Position numbers and translations under genes: made by a program. Below the pieces are notes generated by a model. That model saw only the letters and a program-made list of their open reading frames with translations. It was not told the origin of the DNA and ran no database searches. Below, piece by piece: positions 21,301 through 29,156 of a DNA stretch of 64,000 bases (within the stretch, counting starts at the first letter, position 1; the number at the start of each line of letters is the position of its first letter). The stretch comes from Ricordea florida (taxonomy: Eukaryota; Cnidaria; Anthozoa; Corallimorpharia; Ricordeidae), in the NCBI GenBank assembly GCA_949710005.1, contig OX453279.1:17492618-17556617 (forward strand). The letters run 5' to 3'.

Positions 21301-24300
21301 AGTCTGGGCCTGTGAGAAGTTGTTGGTTGAGGGATACGCCTTGGTATTCAGCGGATGAGTCGAATACCACCCGAATCTGGTCCGGCTTTTTCGGGTGGTA
21401 CACTCCAAAATGTGGAAGGTACCACACTTGTCCGGAACGTTTATGAGCTGTGATCTCTTCTGTGGGTACTGGAGCTGCGTGGCCTTTATCTAGAACTCTT
21501 GCCATAAAGTCGATGTAGTCTTTCTCCATCTTGGGCTTACGTTTCAGTGTCCTTAGTAGACTGTTTAGACGTTTTACGGCGTAGGCTCTATTGTTTGGCA
21601 TGCTTACCACGGGTGTGCGGAATGGCAGGGGCATCTCCCAATTTCCGAGGTGGTTCTTGCAAATCCCCTTGTCCATGATCTCAATGAATTTCCGATCCTC
21701 GACCGACAAACCTATGTCGTTGTCGTTCCTGGTTATGCGGTACACGTCTTCTACTGTGCTACTGTCGCTATGCTCGTGGTAGCTTTCCTTAAGAGTAAAC
21801 TTGTTGGGACAGCGGACCAACTCGTACGCCCTTTGTAGCTCGCCTTCTGCCTCGTCGCCGTAAATTGCTTGACCCCAAGTTGCGCCATCCTGGCTGTATG
21901 GTGTGAAGGCGTCTACGTCTGTGGTAGCAAGCGTCCTCTTGGCACGTACGTGGACTGGTCCGTTTGTTAGGTCCAAGCAAGCCTGTCCGGATATGGTCCA
22001 CCCCAATTCCAATTTCTGGGCCCATGGCGCTCCCTTTGGACCGTTCTTGAATGCTCTTACTTTCAACAGCTCCGGCGCGTCTCTGCCTATCAGGATCTGG
22101 ACTCTTGCGGTTTTGTCGAGGGGAGGGATTTCGTCTGATATGCTCTTAAGGTGGGGGTACTGCGTCGCAATTTCGGGACTCGGTATTTCCTCTATATCCT
22201 GTGGGATGCTATTACATTCGACGAGCGTGGGAAGGTTTGCTGTTCTCCCGTAGAAGGACCGTATGACCATTCCTACTACTCTGCGACCATACCGGACTTC
22301 CTTCTCTCCTCCACAGGTTGACAGGTAGTACTTGTACTCTGGACCCTCGGCATTCAGCTGGTCTGCTAGCTCGGTAGTTATCATCGACGAGTTGCTTTGG
22401 TCGTCCAGGACCGCATACACTCGATGTACGTCGTCGGGGTGATTTCCTCTGTAGATGTCGACCAACAATATCTTACTGCATGAGTGACCGCCCGTGCTGC
22501 CTTTGCATATTGAGGTGCATTTGGAGTTAACGTTCTCTGCGTTCCGTGACTCTTCCTCTTTAGCCTTCTCTTTCCTCCCTTCACGGTCTAAATGGAGTAG
22601 GTCGGGGTGTCGTTCGCTGCCACAAATGTTGCATGAAACATTCTTTCGACACGCGCTGGCTATATGGTAGGGTGAGAGGCACCGGAAACAGAGTCTCTCC
22701 TCTCGGATCCAATGCTCCCTTTCAGGGACAGTTTTCTTTCCAAAAGCCTCCGTGATTTCGTGGCCAGCTCTGTTGTGGAATATGCAGTGTTTCTCTTGAG
22801 ATGACTTGGCCTCCTTTGCTGGTACCCCACTAGTAGCTGGCGATGCGTCGGTCTTCAGAACTCGCCTCACTTCAGATCTAGCTCCCTGGGTTGTTCGTGC
22901 TTTACTCTCCTCGCGGTGGCGGTTAGACACATTGCTGCTCGATGCCTTGGTTCCTGCAAGGATGTTTGGGTGGTTTCTTTTCCTCGCTTGGTTATGTATC
23001 ATCGCCGAGAATACGTAGAAGGTGGGGTACGCTTCGTCGTGGTACTCCGCGTAACGCACGATTTCCTTATCCCATTTGGCTCTTAAAGGGACGGGAAGTC
23101 TTTCCACGATAGGACGCATAGCGATGGGGTAGTTCAAGCAAGCTAGACCGGGCAGGTGCGCCATTTGACAGTCGACGTCTGCACACAAGTCGGCTAGCTT
23201 CTGGAGCTTTACGTTATCCCTGTCGCCGAAGCTAGCTGCTGCACAAAGGCGCTCAATCAGGGCCTCTGTTAGTGCTGCTGAGTTGCCAAAACGCTTCTCT
23301 AATTCGGACCAGAGGTCGGCTAGGGTGATCGCAGGACAGTTTCCTTGTCTCTTCCTGTAGTTATCGACAAGCCTCTGTGGATTGCCGGTCGTGAAACTCC
23401 GAAGGTAACTAAGCTCTTGCTCGGGGTTTACGTCCGCGTCTTTCACCATCGCCTTAAATGACCTTTTCCACGAATGGAACATGGCGACGTCTCCGTCGAA
23501 CATCTCAGGTTGACATTTAGGTAAACTCTGTTTAGCTAAACTGGCAACGAGTTGCTGGTTGGATGCGGTGAACGTTTCTAGTGGAGTACTAGTAACCATC
23601 TCTCTAGGTGTGGAGGATACGAATGGCTGCCTCATTGGGGGTTTGGTTGGGCTTGGGTAACTAAACGCTTGTTCTCTGTAAGGAAATTGCTCTGTGCCCG
23701 CTGCGTTTGTATTGATTGCTCCCTGTTCTGGGGTTTTGATCTGGGCGTGTCCCTCCCCGGGAATGTACCCGCTTTGTTGGGCGTGTCCATCATTGGGGAT
23801 ATCGGTATACTTAGGAGCGGGACTAGTGCGTACCCACGTTTTGGTTCTGTCTTGACATTCCGTCATGTCCATATCCGGGAGCTCTAAGGGACTTTCTAAT
23901 TCCTGTTCTCCGATCGACTCTTGAATTGCCTTAAGTCTCGCGTTCGCTACGGTGATCTTTTTGTCAGCGGAAATCATGGCTAAATCTCTCTCATGCTGTG
24001 CGCGCGCTTGCTGTCGGCGTTTTTCTTCCTCCGCTTCCTGTTGTTTCATTTTATTTTCCCTTTCTGCAATAAGGCGTTCGTATTCGGCTTGCTGCTTAGC
24101 TGCTGCTGCCTCTGCCGCTGCTCTCATTTTTGCTACACTAGAGGACGTCGAGGCGCGAGAAGCGGCGCTGCGATGCGAATTACGGGAGCGTACAGATGAT
24201 GTTTCCGACAGTTTGTCGGATTTCCAGGCTTTCTTTATTTTCTTTATTAGCGCGTGCGCGTGTTGTATGGCTGTATTCTCTGAAATTAGTGGTGTTCCTC

Positions 24301-24616
24301 CGTCGTCGATTTCGTTTGTATTTTGCTTGTAAAGATCAAGCAGCTCTTGTTGGCATAACTCGAATTCCTGCGTTACGGATACGAGTTCACGCAACACGTT
24401 ATCGGTACAAGATTCTGGGTCTAGTGTCTCAACGGATCTGACGACACGCCAGAGTTTCTTTTCTACATTCCCGGCTTTACTATTTTTAGTTTTTATCTGA
24501 TATTCAAGGCCCTTCTGCGTCAGTTTTCTGGTTCTTTCCTCCGATGTCTCCTTGTGGGTGTGAGAATTCCCGAACTCCTCTAATGGATCTCCTTTACGTG
24601 ACGTGGCCATTTCCAA
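18308..24616 (-). CDS. BEL/Pao Gag-Pol polyprotein
   Basis: It is 2102 residues without a stop. The order is: coiled-coil N-terminus (about 1-240, Ala/Glu/Arg-rich); Gag-like DUF1759 region (about 360-550, PEMFDGDVAMFHSWKRSF); zinc knuckles (about 640-670, CFRCLSPYHIASAC and CNICGSERH); aspartic protease-like DUF1758 (about 735, VYAVLDDQSNSSMIT, where DDQS replaces a DSG-type site); reverse transcriptase (CDVEQMFHSFHV motif A, FYVDDGLA at about 1205); RNase H (AFSDASEQ, about 1393); H2C2-type integrase zinc region; integrase core (FDVFGPW at about 1797, LRCDRGSNF at about 1860, FGGVWERQIG at about 1910); and DUF5641-like tail. This full set encodes copy-and-paste transposition. With matching LTRs it could still be active. 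Confidence 0.93.
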   Translation of the reverse strand: MEMATSRKGDPLEEFGNSHTHKETSEERTRKLTQKGLEYQIKTKNSKAGNVEKKLWRVVRSVETLDPESCTDNVLRELVSVTQEFELCQQELLDLYKQNTNEIDDGGTPLISENTAIQHAHALIKKIKKAWKSDKLSETSSVRSRNSHRSAASRASTSSSVAKMRAAAEAAAAKQQAEYERLIAERENKMKQQEAEEEKRRQQARAQHERDLAMISADKKITVANARLKAIQESIGEQELESPLELPDMDMTECQDRTKTWVRTSPAPKYTDIPNDGHAQQSGYIPGEGHAQIKTPEQGAINTNAAGTEQFPYREQAFSYPSPTKPPMRQPFVSSTPREMVTSTPLETFTASNQQLVASLAKQSLPKCQPEMFDGDVAMFHSWKRSFKAMVKDADVNPEQELSYLRSFTTGNPQRLVDNYRKRQGNCPAITLADLWSELEKRFGNSAALTEALIERLCAAASFGDRDNVKLQKLADLCADVDCQMAHLPGLACLNYPIAMRPIVERLPVPLRAKWDKEIVRYAEYHDEAYPTFYVFSAMIHNQARKRNHPNILAGTKASSSNVSNRHREESKARTTQGARSEVRRVLKTDASPATSGVPAKEAKSSQEKHCIFHNRAGHEITEAFGKKTVPEREHWIREERLCFRCLSPYHIASACRKNVSCNICGSERHPDLLHLDREGRKEKAKEEESRNAENVNSKCTSICKGSTGGHSCSKILLVDIYRGNHPDDVHRVYAVLDDQSNSSMITTELADQLNAEGPEYKYYLSTCGGEKEVRYGRRVVGMVIRSFYGRTANLPTLVECNSIPQDIEEIPSPEIATQYPHLKSISDEIPPLDKTARVQILIGRDAPELLKVRAFKNGPKGAPWAQKLELGWTISGQACLDLTNGPVHVRAKRTLATTDVDAFTPYSQDGATWGQAIYGDEAEGELQRAYELVRCPNKFTLKESYHEHSDSSTVEDVYRITRNDNDIGLSVEDRKFIEIMDKGICKNHLGNWEMPLPFRTPVVSMPNNRAYAVKRLNSLLRTLKRKPKMEKDYIDFMARVLDKGHAAPVPTEEITAHKRSGQVWYLPHFGVYHPKKPDQIRVVFDSSAEYQGVSLNQQLLTGPDFMNSLIGVLFRFRRENVAAMCDVEQMFHSFHVKPQHRDFLRFLWFEDNDPSKAITEYRMTVHLFGNGPSPAIATYGLRRTVEDGKEVNPEVKEFVKRNFYVDDGLASKPTAEETIKLVKDTQAVLATANLRLHKVVSNSITVMEAFPSDDLAKDVRSLDLHHDELPAQRSLGVFWDLKSDAFAYKVYAPERPFTRRGVLSLVNSIYDPLGLGTPVLLEGRLLLRELVTMGKKTSANKPLGWDDPLPQNLTKRWQRWKNALPDLHQVSVRRCYHPKEFGSVTRAELHAFSDASEQAIGTAVYLRLFNTSNDAAVSLVYGQAKVPPTNPTSIPRLELCGAVLAAQAADKVKKEIDVAISKVVFYTDSKVVLGYIHNEARRFYVYVANRVQTIRAISAPDQWRHVESCENPADQATRGVKAQELAESEWLNGPKFLRDALDAPIPSEEEMTLDPEDPEIRKEVKTYATHINSLGSAALGSERFKRFSSWLSLRRAIATLIGRVRSFKERSANVKTQRSLVPEVLAQATEVVIKTIQKEEFSNELAAAACINADDITDLDFVKARKKSLKKSGLYRLDPFIDDAGILRVGGRLRHTSLSTNEKHPMILPKNNHVSEILLRYYHEQVHHQGRQITHGARRNAGYWLIGGHAAVGRVIASCVTCKKLRGPLLEQRMADLPADRVEVGAPFTNVGFDVFGPWTVQARKTRGAAANFKRWGLVFTCLASRAIHIELLESMDTSSFICALRRFLSLRGPVQLLRCDRGSNFVGAQNELDEALAEMDKESVQRYLSEQGCEWLFNPPHASNFGGVWERQIGTIRRVLNAMFLELGPRQLTHELLSTLMSEVTAIVNARPIATIPSDVDEPQPLTPAMLLTQKTRPIGPLPGNFTAQDAYARRRWRRVQYLADQFWARWKREYLQSLQPRKKWCWERRDLTIGDVVIVKDDKAHRNNWPLGRVTEAPKSKDGRVRKATVLICKEGQRKLYTRPIGELVLLVPSDVPLR

Positions 24617-24689
24617 CTCAAAGATGAGAAACAGATAAGATACGGCTTACCTCTGTTCGTTGTTTCTTCACTTGGAACAGCTTTTCTAC

Positions 24690-25112
24690 TGTCGCGTTCC
24701 CAACCCCCGAGTGCGGTGAGCCAGGTAACGCCGTTTAAACCAATGCGTGCCAGATTCTCAAGTTGATTTATTTAAAATTCGCCCTCATGGCACGAGGTAG
24801 AAAACTATGATACAAATGAAGTGAAATGAGAACAGGCAAGAAAACTCACAAGAAATAAACAAGAAAACTTACGCTGTTCCGCTCCGGGCATGCAAGTGTT
24901 CACAATAGGACTGATAGTGGTAGAACGAAAAGGAAAAGCTGTGCTGGGCGTAGTGACACTGTCGAATTGTGCGGTTGTGAAAAGTGATTACGTGTGATAT
25001 GAAAATTCTTAGGGCGTCTAAAATTACAATCAATAGGTGAATCAAATAACAATTAAAAACGGAAGCGCGGCGCGACACGCGTGACGAGCGTCACACCAGT
25101 TTGACCCAAGGA
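24690..25112 (-). repeat. BEL/Pao 5' LTR
   Basis: Copy of 17828-18250. On the coding strand it is followed by GTAGAAAAGCTGTTCC, the leader before the polyprotein start at 24616. A 69-codon open frame inside each LTR is probably chance. Confidence 0.9.
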
Positions 25113-26485
25113 AACCTCAAGACAGACAGTTGACCAATGAAAGAGTGTCAGCCTTGGTCACTGGTGTTATGAAAAATATTCCATCAGCATGTGTGCTCTA
25201 TTCCATAGAGCACACAAAAGATGATGGTCTTCCCGAACCTCTCCCTCAGAAAGCCCTAACCTTTATGGCATCTGAGGAAATGAAAGGCAAGCCACTAGAG
25301 CACACACCTCCACTATTTCTCAAAGACTGCCAAATGACAAAAGACCAAGTTGCAAGAGTGGAAGTTGAAACCCGTGGCCAGAGCACAAATGAACTGTGGT
25401 ATCAGCAGAGGATTGGAAGAGTAACAGCTTCCAATTTCCACACATTCCGCACAAAGGCACAAACCATTCTTAACCGGAAAGGCCACAGTGACAAGAAACC
25501 AGTTTACAGTTCACTTGTGTCAAGCCTGTTGAACAAAAATGATGTCTCTCACCTGCCTCAGATCAACTGGGGAAATGTCCACGAGAACGATGCAATTAAA
25601 TCCTTTATGTCTGATGTTGCTTCACAACATGATGGTGGACTGCAGGGCTTTAAACAGTGTGGATTGTTTATAAAGCCTGACTACCCCTACCTCGCTGCTT
25701 CACCAGATGGCTTGTTTTACTGCAGATGCCATGGCCTTTCAATTATTGAAGCAAAGTGCCCTTACTCAGTGAGAAATGACAACCTTCATGTCAAGGAAAC
25801 ATATGACCGTGTTGACTTCCTTGAATATTTTAATGGTAAACCTCGCCTGAAACGCACCCACAAATATTATACCCAAATGCAGGCTCAGATGTGGGTTGTT
25901 GGTGCCAGTCATGGTTATTTCATTGTTTGGACACAGGGTGGCCCTCTTTTCTATGAACAAGTCGAACTTGACATTGAATTTTGCATGAATGTTGTCAGCA
26001 ATATTACACTGTTTTACAAGTCATTTGTATTGCCATGTCTGCCGGGGTACACGGACATTTTTGAGTGCCCGAAGTGTAGTAAAGTAATTTTGGAGGAGGA
26101 TGAAATCAGTGATTCTGCAAAGGAGAACAGCATCTTCTGTGACAGCTGCAGCACATGGTGGCACTTGCCATGTGCTGACCTTACCATGAGTGCTGCAAAT
26201 GCATTGGATTCTTGGGTGCGCCAGTGCTGTCTGACAGATGCAGCAAACATAAATGACACTGACACTGAAGATGAACTGAAATTTAATTTTCCTCAGGAAT
26301 CAGAGCAAGGTGCTGCATCTGATGCCATAAATTATGTTTGCCCTGTTTGTTCAATGAAGAGCATCCGTGTTAATGGAGAGCATGTATGTACAATCTGCAA
26401 ACAAGCTGTCCACGCTTGGTGTAGCAACCATGAAAATATTACAAGCTCTGCAGATCTCATTTGTGATTATTGCAGTGAAGGTTAA
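25113..26485 (+). pseudogene. ISL2EU nuclease gene, 3' part (YqaJ nuclease and zinc fingers)
   Basis: The frame resumes right after the BEL LTR (PQDRQLTNERVS). The YqaJ/exonuclease fold follows: ELWYQQRIGRVTASNFHTFR, NWGNVHENDAIKSF, then PYLAASPDGL with IIEAKCP (the D and E-x-K metal-binding residues) and QMQAQMWV (conserved Gln). A PHD-like finger (FECPKCSKVILEEDE, then FCDSCSTWWHLPC) and a second Cys/His cluster (CPVCSMKS, CTICKQAVHAWCSNH) end the protein. The nuclease core is intact but cut off from its N-terminus. Confidence 0.85.
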
Positions 26486-27319
26486 CCATAAAAGGCTTAA
26501 CATTGTTTAACATTGACTTACAAATTCTCCTAACTGATCTGTCCAGCTTTTTTGTAATAGCAGCATTTGTTTAAGTTACAATGAAAAAACTCTAACTTCT
26601 CTGATGAAATTTTTTTTGTCTAAATTTTGATAATTGTAAAAATAGTTGGTGTTTATGTATATAAGGGATGAAAAAATGAAACAGTTTGTTCGGATAAACG
26701 CTTTGCATAATTATGCAAAAGCATAAAATTTAAAATGCAAGAAGAGTTAATAGGCCACTAGTTGGTCAATAATGCACTTTTTCTACCAAATTGCCCCACA
26801 TTACTTGATCTGACTTTGTTGAAAAAATAAGAATTCAGAGTTAGCTGAGTTTTTTCTTAATTTTGTTGAGTTTAATAAAGTTATTTATTAAGGTGGGGGT
26901 AAACATGAATTTGAGTTAAATTTTAAGAGGTTTAAAGACAGGATAGAAGAAAGAAAATATTTTTTGGAACACCACCAGACAGTTGACCCCCATGCAAGAG
27001 CACCCCAGGTTGTCAGGACTGTTTGGGTGTCCATCTACTAATTTTTAATTTCAAATTCCAATTTAAGAATCACATTAAATCTGTAATATTTCTCCAAATT
27101 TTACTAATCCTTTGAGGAAAACTATCTCTTCCCAAACATCCCCCAAAATCACCCAAAAATGTACAAAACACCGCTAAGCATAGCTTTGTGAGATGAGCTG
27201 AGGGTTTTGGGGATTATTGAAACGGGAGAAAAGTGGTGGTAAAACAGGCTTCAGGTGTGCCCCTGCCTTAATGCATGGCTACTAAATCTTTTAATGGTTG
27301 AAATGTTCAAATAATATTA
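26486..27319. other. Convergent 3' flanks inside ISL2EU no. 1
   Basis: AT-rich, gene-free DNA between the 3' ends of the nuclease and transposase genes. Nothing beyond likely UTR sequence was recognised. Confidence 0.5.
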
Positions 27320-28738
27320 TTAGACACAGAGAGGTGGGAGCAAATTACATAATGTGCAGCAGACACGAACAATGTCATCAGCCAGGGGAAGCAGAGTGAT
27401 AGGCAATTCATTCTTTAAGAGGAGAAAAACTTTAAGCCGTCCGATGGCTTGCTCCACATAGATCCGGACATTTGCAATGTTTGATGTTTCTTTAACATCC
27501 CTTGGTAACAGCTGCATAGATGATGCACAGCTAGGTGGTATGCATAGTGTTGCCATGTGCATCATCAAGTCTTCTCTGATCTTAAACCCTCTGTCTGCCA
27601 TGACTTCATCATAGGGTCCAATCATGTTCAAAAATCCACTGTTTCTCACCATAAAAATATCAGATGCCCTTCCTCCATAACATGGTGAAACATATGAAAT
27701 AGCTCCATTTGGAGTAATTGCAACAAGCACTTTGAATGTGTAGTGATGCTTATATTCACTCCATAGGGTTGCTGCCAAATCAAGTCCACTAGGGGTTTCT
27801 GTGAAGCACTCGAAGCAGTCAATAATACATCTTACTTTGGGGTACAGCTTCCTAAAACATAACGGGAGAGTTTTCTTGACCTGTTGACGACTAGGCCACA
27901 CGATTAACACTGACAGTTCCTTAGACATGAGCTTAACCCATGTAATGAAAATACTGCTGACAGTGGTAGCTGACACATGGAACCTAAATGCCAAATCAGT
28001 AGTCAAAAGAGCTAGTCTTAGTTTCATTAACGTCAGTAGAAATTCTTGCTGCAGTCTGAGCTTTCTTTCAGGTCCTGGTCGTCCTTTAGTAAAACCAGTT
28101 GCCAACTCAAAAGGAGAAGGAGGCTGAGGTGTCTCTTTAGTTGTCTGTTTTTCTCCCCTCCAATACTGCATTGACCGAGCCTTTTCACTTAAATAATCGA
28201 ATAGGAACTTAAATGTTTCAGTAGACGGCAAACCTGTGTAAACCTTCACTTCCAATCCTCTGGTTAGCTGTTCAAACTGCATAGGAACTGAAACAGAGTA
28301 GTCCACCTCAGTTTCCAAATCTTCATTATCGTCACTTGAGCTCTCATCATCATCTTTGGAGCTGCTGCTGAAAGGCAAGTACCTTAAAGCACCAGCTTCT
28401 TGTAACTTGTTTGCTTTCCTTTTCTTAGGCAACCTCTTTTGTAGATAATCGGAAACAGTCATAAAAAGCGATGGAAAGTCAGTTTCAGGGTTTTCGGGGG
28501 TTCTCCTCCCCAAAGGAAAATGATTTGAAGAGACAAAAGTCCCACTAGTGCCAGGCGGTGGGTTGAAAACATCACCTCGTGTCTTCGCTACTTGCTTGCG
28601 CCATTTTTCGGCAAGTTTAGGGTCAACTGGCCACTTGTGATAAGTCAATTTCTGCACATGCGATCTAACATAAGCGAGATCTGGATATCTTTTATCATTA
28701 TCACAAAATCCCACTGCACAACGAGCGTGGCTTGGCAT
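27320..28738 (-). CDS. ISL2EU transposase (THAP + DDE_Tnp_4)
   Basis: The frame is complete at 472 residues. The N-terminus resembles a THAP finger (ARCAVGFCDND, HKWP, then SSNHFPLG), but the third zinc ligand expected before NHF reads Ser rather than Cys. An acidic linker (SSSSKDDDESSSDDNED) follows. The PHIS-type catalytic domain has IIDCFECF (first Asp, about 304), VMADRGF (second Asp, about 379) and VEQAIGRLK (Glu, about 428). It would bind and cut the element ends. The start ATG lies about 40 bp inside the right inverted repeat. No stop or frameshift was seen, so it may be functional and act on related copies. Confidence 0.88.
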   Translation of the reverse strand: MPSHARCAVGFCDNDKRYPDLAYVRSHVQKLTYHKWPVDPKLAEKWRKQVAKTRGDVFNPPPGTSGTFVSSNHFPLGRRTPENPETDFPSLFMTVSDYLQKRLPKKRKANKLQEAGALRYLPFSSSSKDDDESSSDDNEDLETEVDYSVSVPMQFEQLTRGLEVKVYTGLPSTETFKFLFDYLSEKARSMQYWRGEKQTTKETPQPPSPFELATGFTKGRPGPERKLRLQQEFLLTLMKLRLALLTTDLAFRFHVSATTVSSIFITWVKLMSKELSVLIVWPSRQQVKKTLPLCFRKLYPKVRCIIDCFECFTETPSGLDLAATLWSEYKHHYTFKVLVAITPNGAISYVSPCYGGRASDIFMVRNSGFLNMIGPYDEVMADRGFKIREDLMMHMATLCIPPSCASSMQLLPRDVKETSNIANVRIYVEQAIGRLKVFLLLKNELPITLLPLADDIVRVCCTLCNLLPPLCV

Positions 28739-28777
28739 AACAACAGATTAGTCGGCCGTGTCGCCATTAGCATTTTC

Positions 28778-28850
28778 AGGCTTGGCCGCGCGCTCGCCCC
28801 AATAGTTTTGCACCCCCAGCAAAATGGCGTCGGTAACCTTGAAATGGTCT
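28778..28850 (-). repeat. Right terminal inverted repeat of ISL2EU no. 1
   Basis: Inverted partner of 16782-16854, followed by the AT duplication at 28851-28852. Confidence 0.9.
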
Positions 28851-28922
28851 ATTGAATCGGCTAAGTTTAAATGTTTTAACACTACTCCTTTCCTACCAAT
28901 TCCATAGAAAAAAATATAATGT

Positions 28923-29127
28923 AGTAGTGTATAATTAGAGGGGCTGGCACACCGTTGAAAATTTGAGTCAATTTGAGGAAAAAAATTTATCAAGGATATA
29001 TCAAGGATTTTATCAGAGATTTTAAAAACAGGAATTTTTATATATCGAAAATTTTTATCAAGGATTTTATCAAGGATTTTATAGGGAAAATAAAATAAAT
29101 TTGTTTTTTTAATGTTGGTTTAAAGAT
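28923..29127 (+). repeat. Polinton left terminal inverted repeat
   Basis: Matches inverted 44460-44666. It contains several ATCAAGGATTTT repeats and ends in TTTAAAGA, the shared upstream motif of Polinton genes. Confidence 0.9.
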
Positions 29128-29156
29128 ATAACATGAAATGTTAAGTGGTAAATATG
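29119..29156 (+). promoter_or_regulatory. TTTAAAGAT motif upstream of polB
   Basis: TTTAAAGATATA at 29119-29130, at the inner end of the inverted repeat, about 25 nt before the chosen polB ATG (29154). Confidence 0.5.

Larger units (their letters stand above)
17828..25112 (-). mobile_element. BEL/Pao LTR retrotransposon, young
   Basis: It has two 423-bp LTR-like ends that I could not tell apart by eye, and one uninterrupted minus-strand polyprotein. On the coding strand the LTR reads TG...CA if bounded at 25108 and 24690. It sits inside the ISL2EU nuclease gene. No matching target duplication was found (CCAGT on the left, AGGAA on the right), unusual for so young an insertion. Confidence 0.9.
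16782..28850. mobile_element. ISL2EU DNA transposon no. 1, interrupted by BEL/Pao
   Basis: The 73-bp terminal inverted repeats (16782-16854 and 28778-28850) start AGACCATTTCAAGGTTACCG and are nearly identical. An AT dinucleotide flanks each end, as known for ISL2EU. It encodes the two expected convergent genes: a YqaJ-type nuclease on the plus strand and a THAP-DDE transposase on the minus strand. Without the BEL insertion the element would be about 4.8 kb. The nuclease gene is broken, but the transposase frame is complete. Confidence 0.9.

Noticed and set aside
19127..24441. Many plus-strand open frames opposite the BEL polyprotein
   Set aside because: They are antisense shadows of a long, GC-richer coding region and show no domain.
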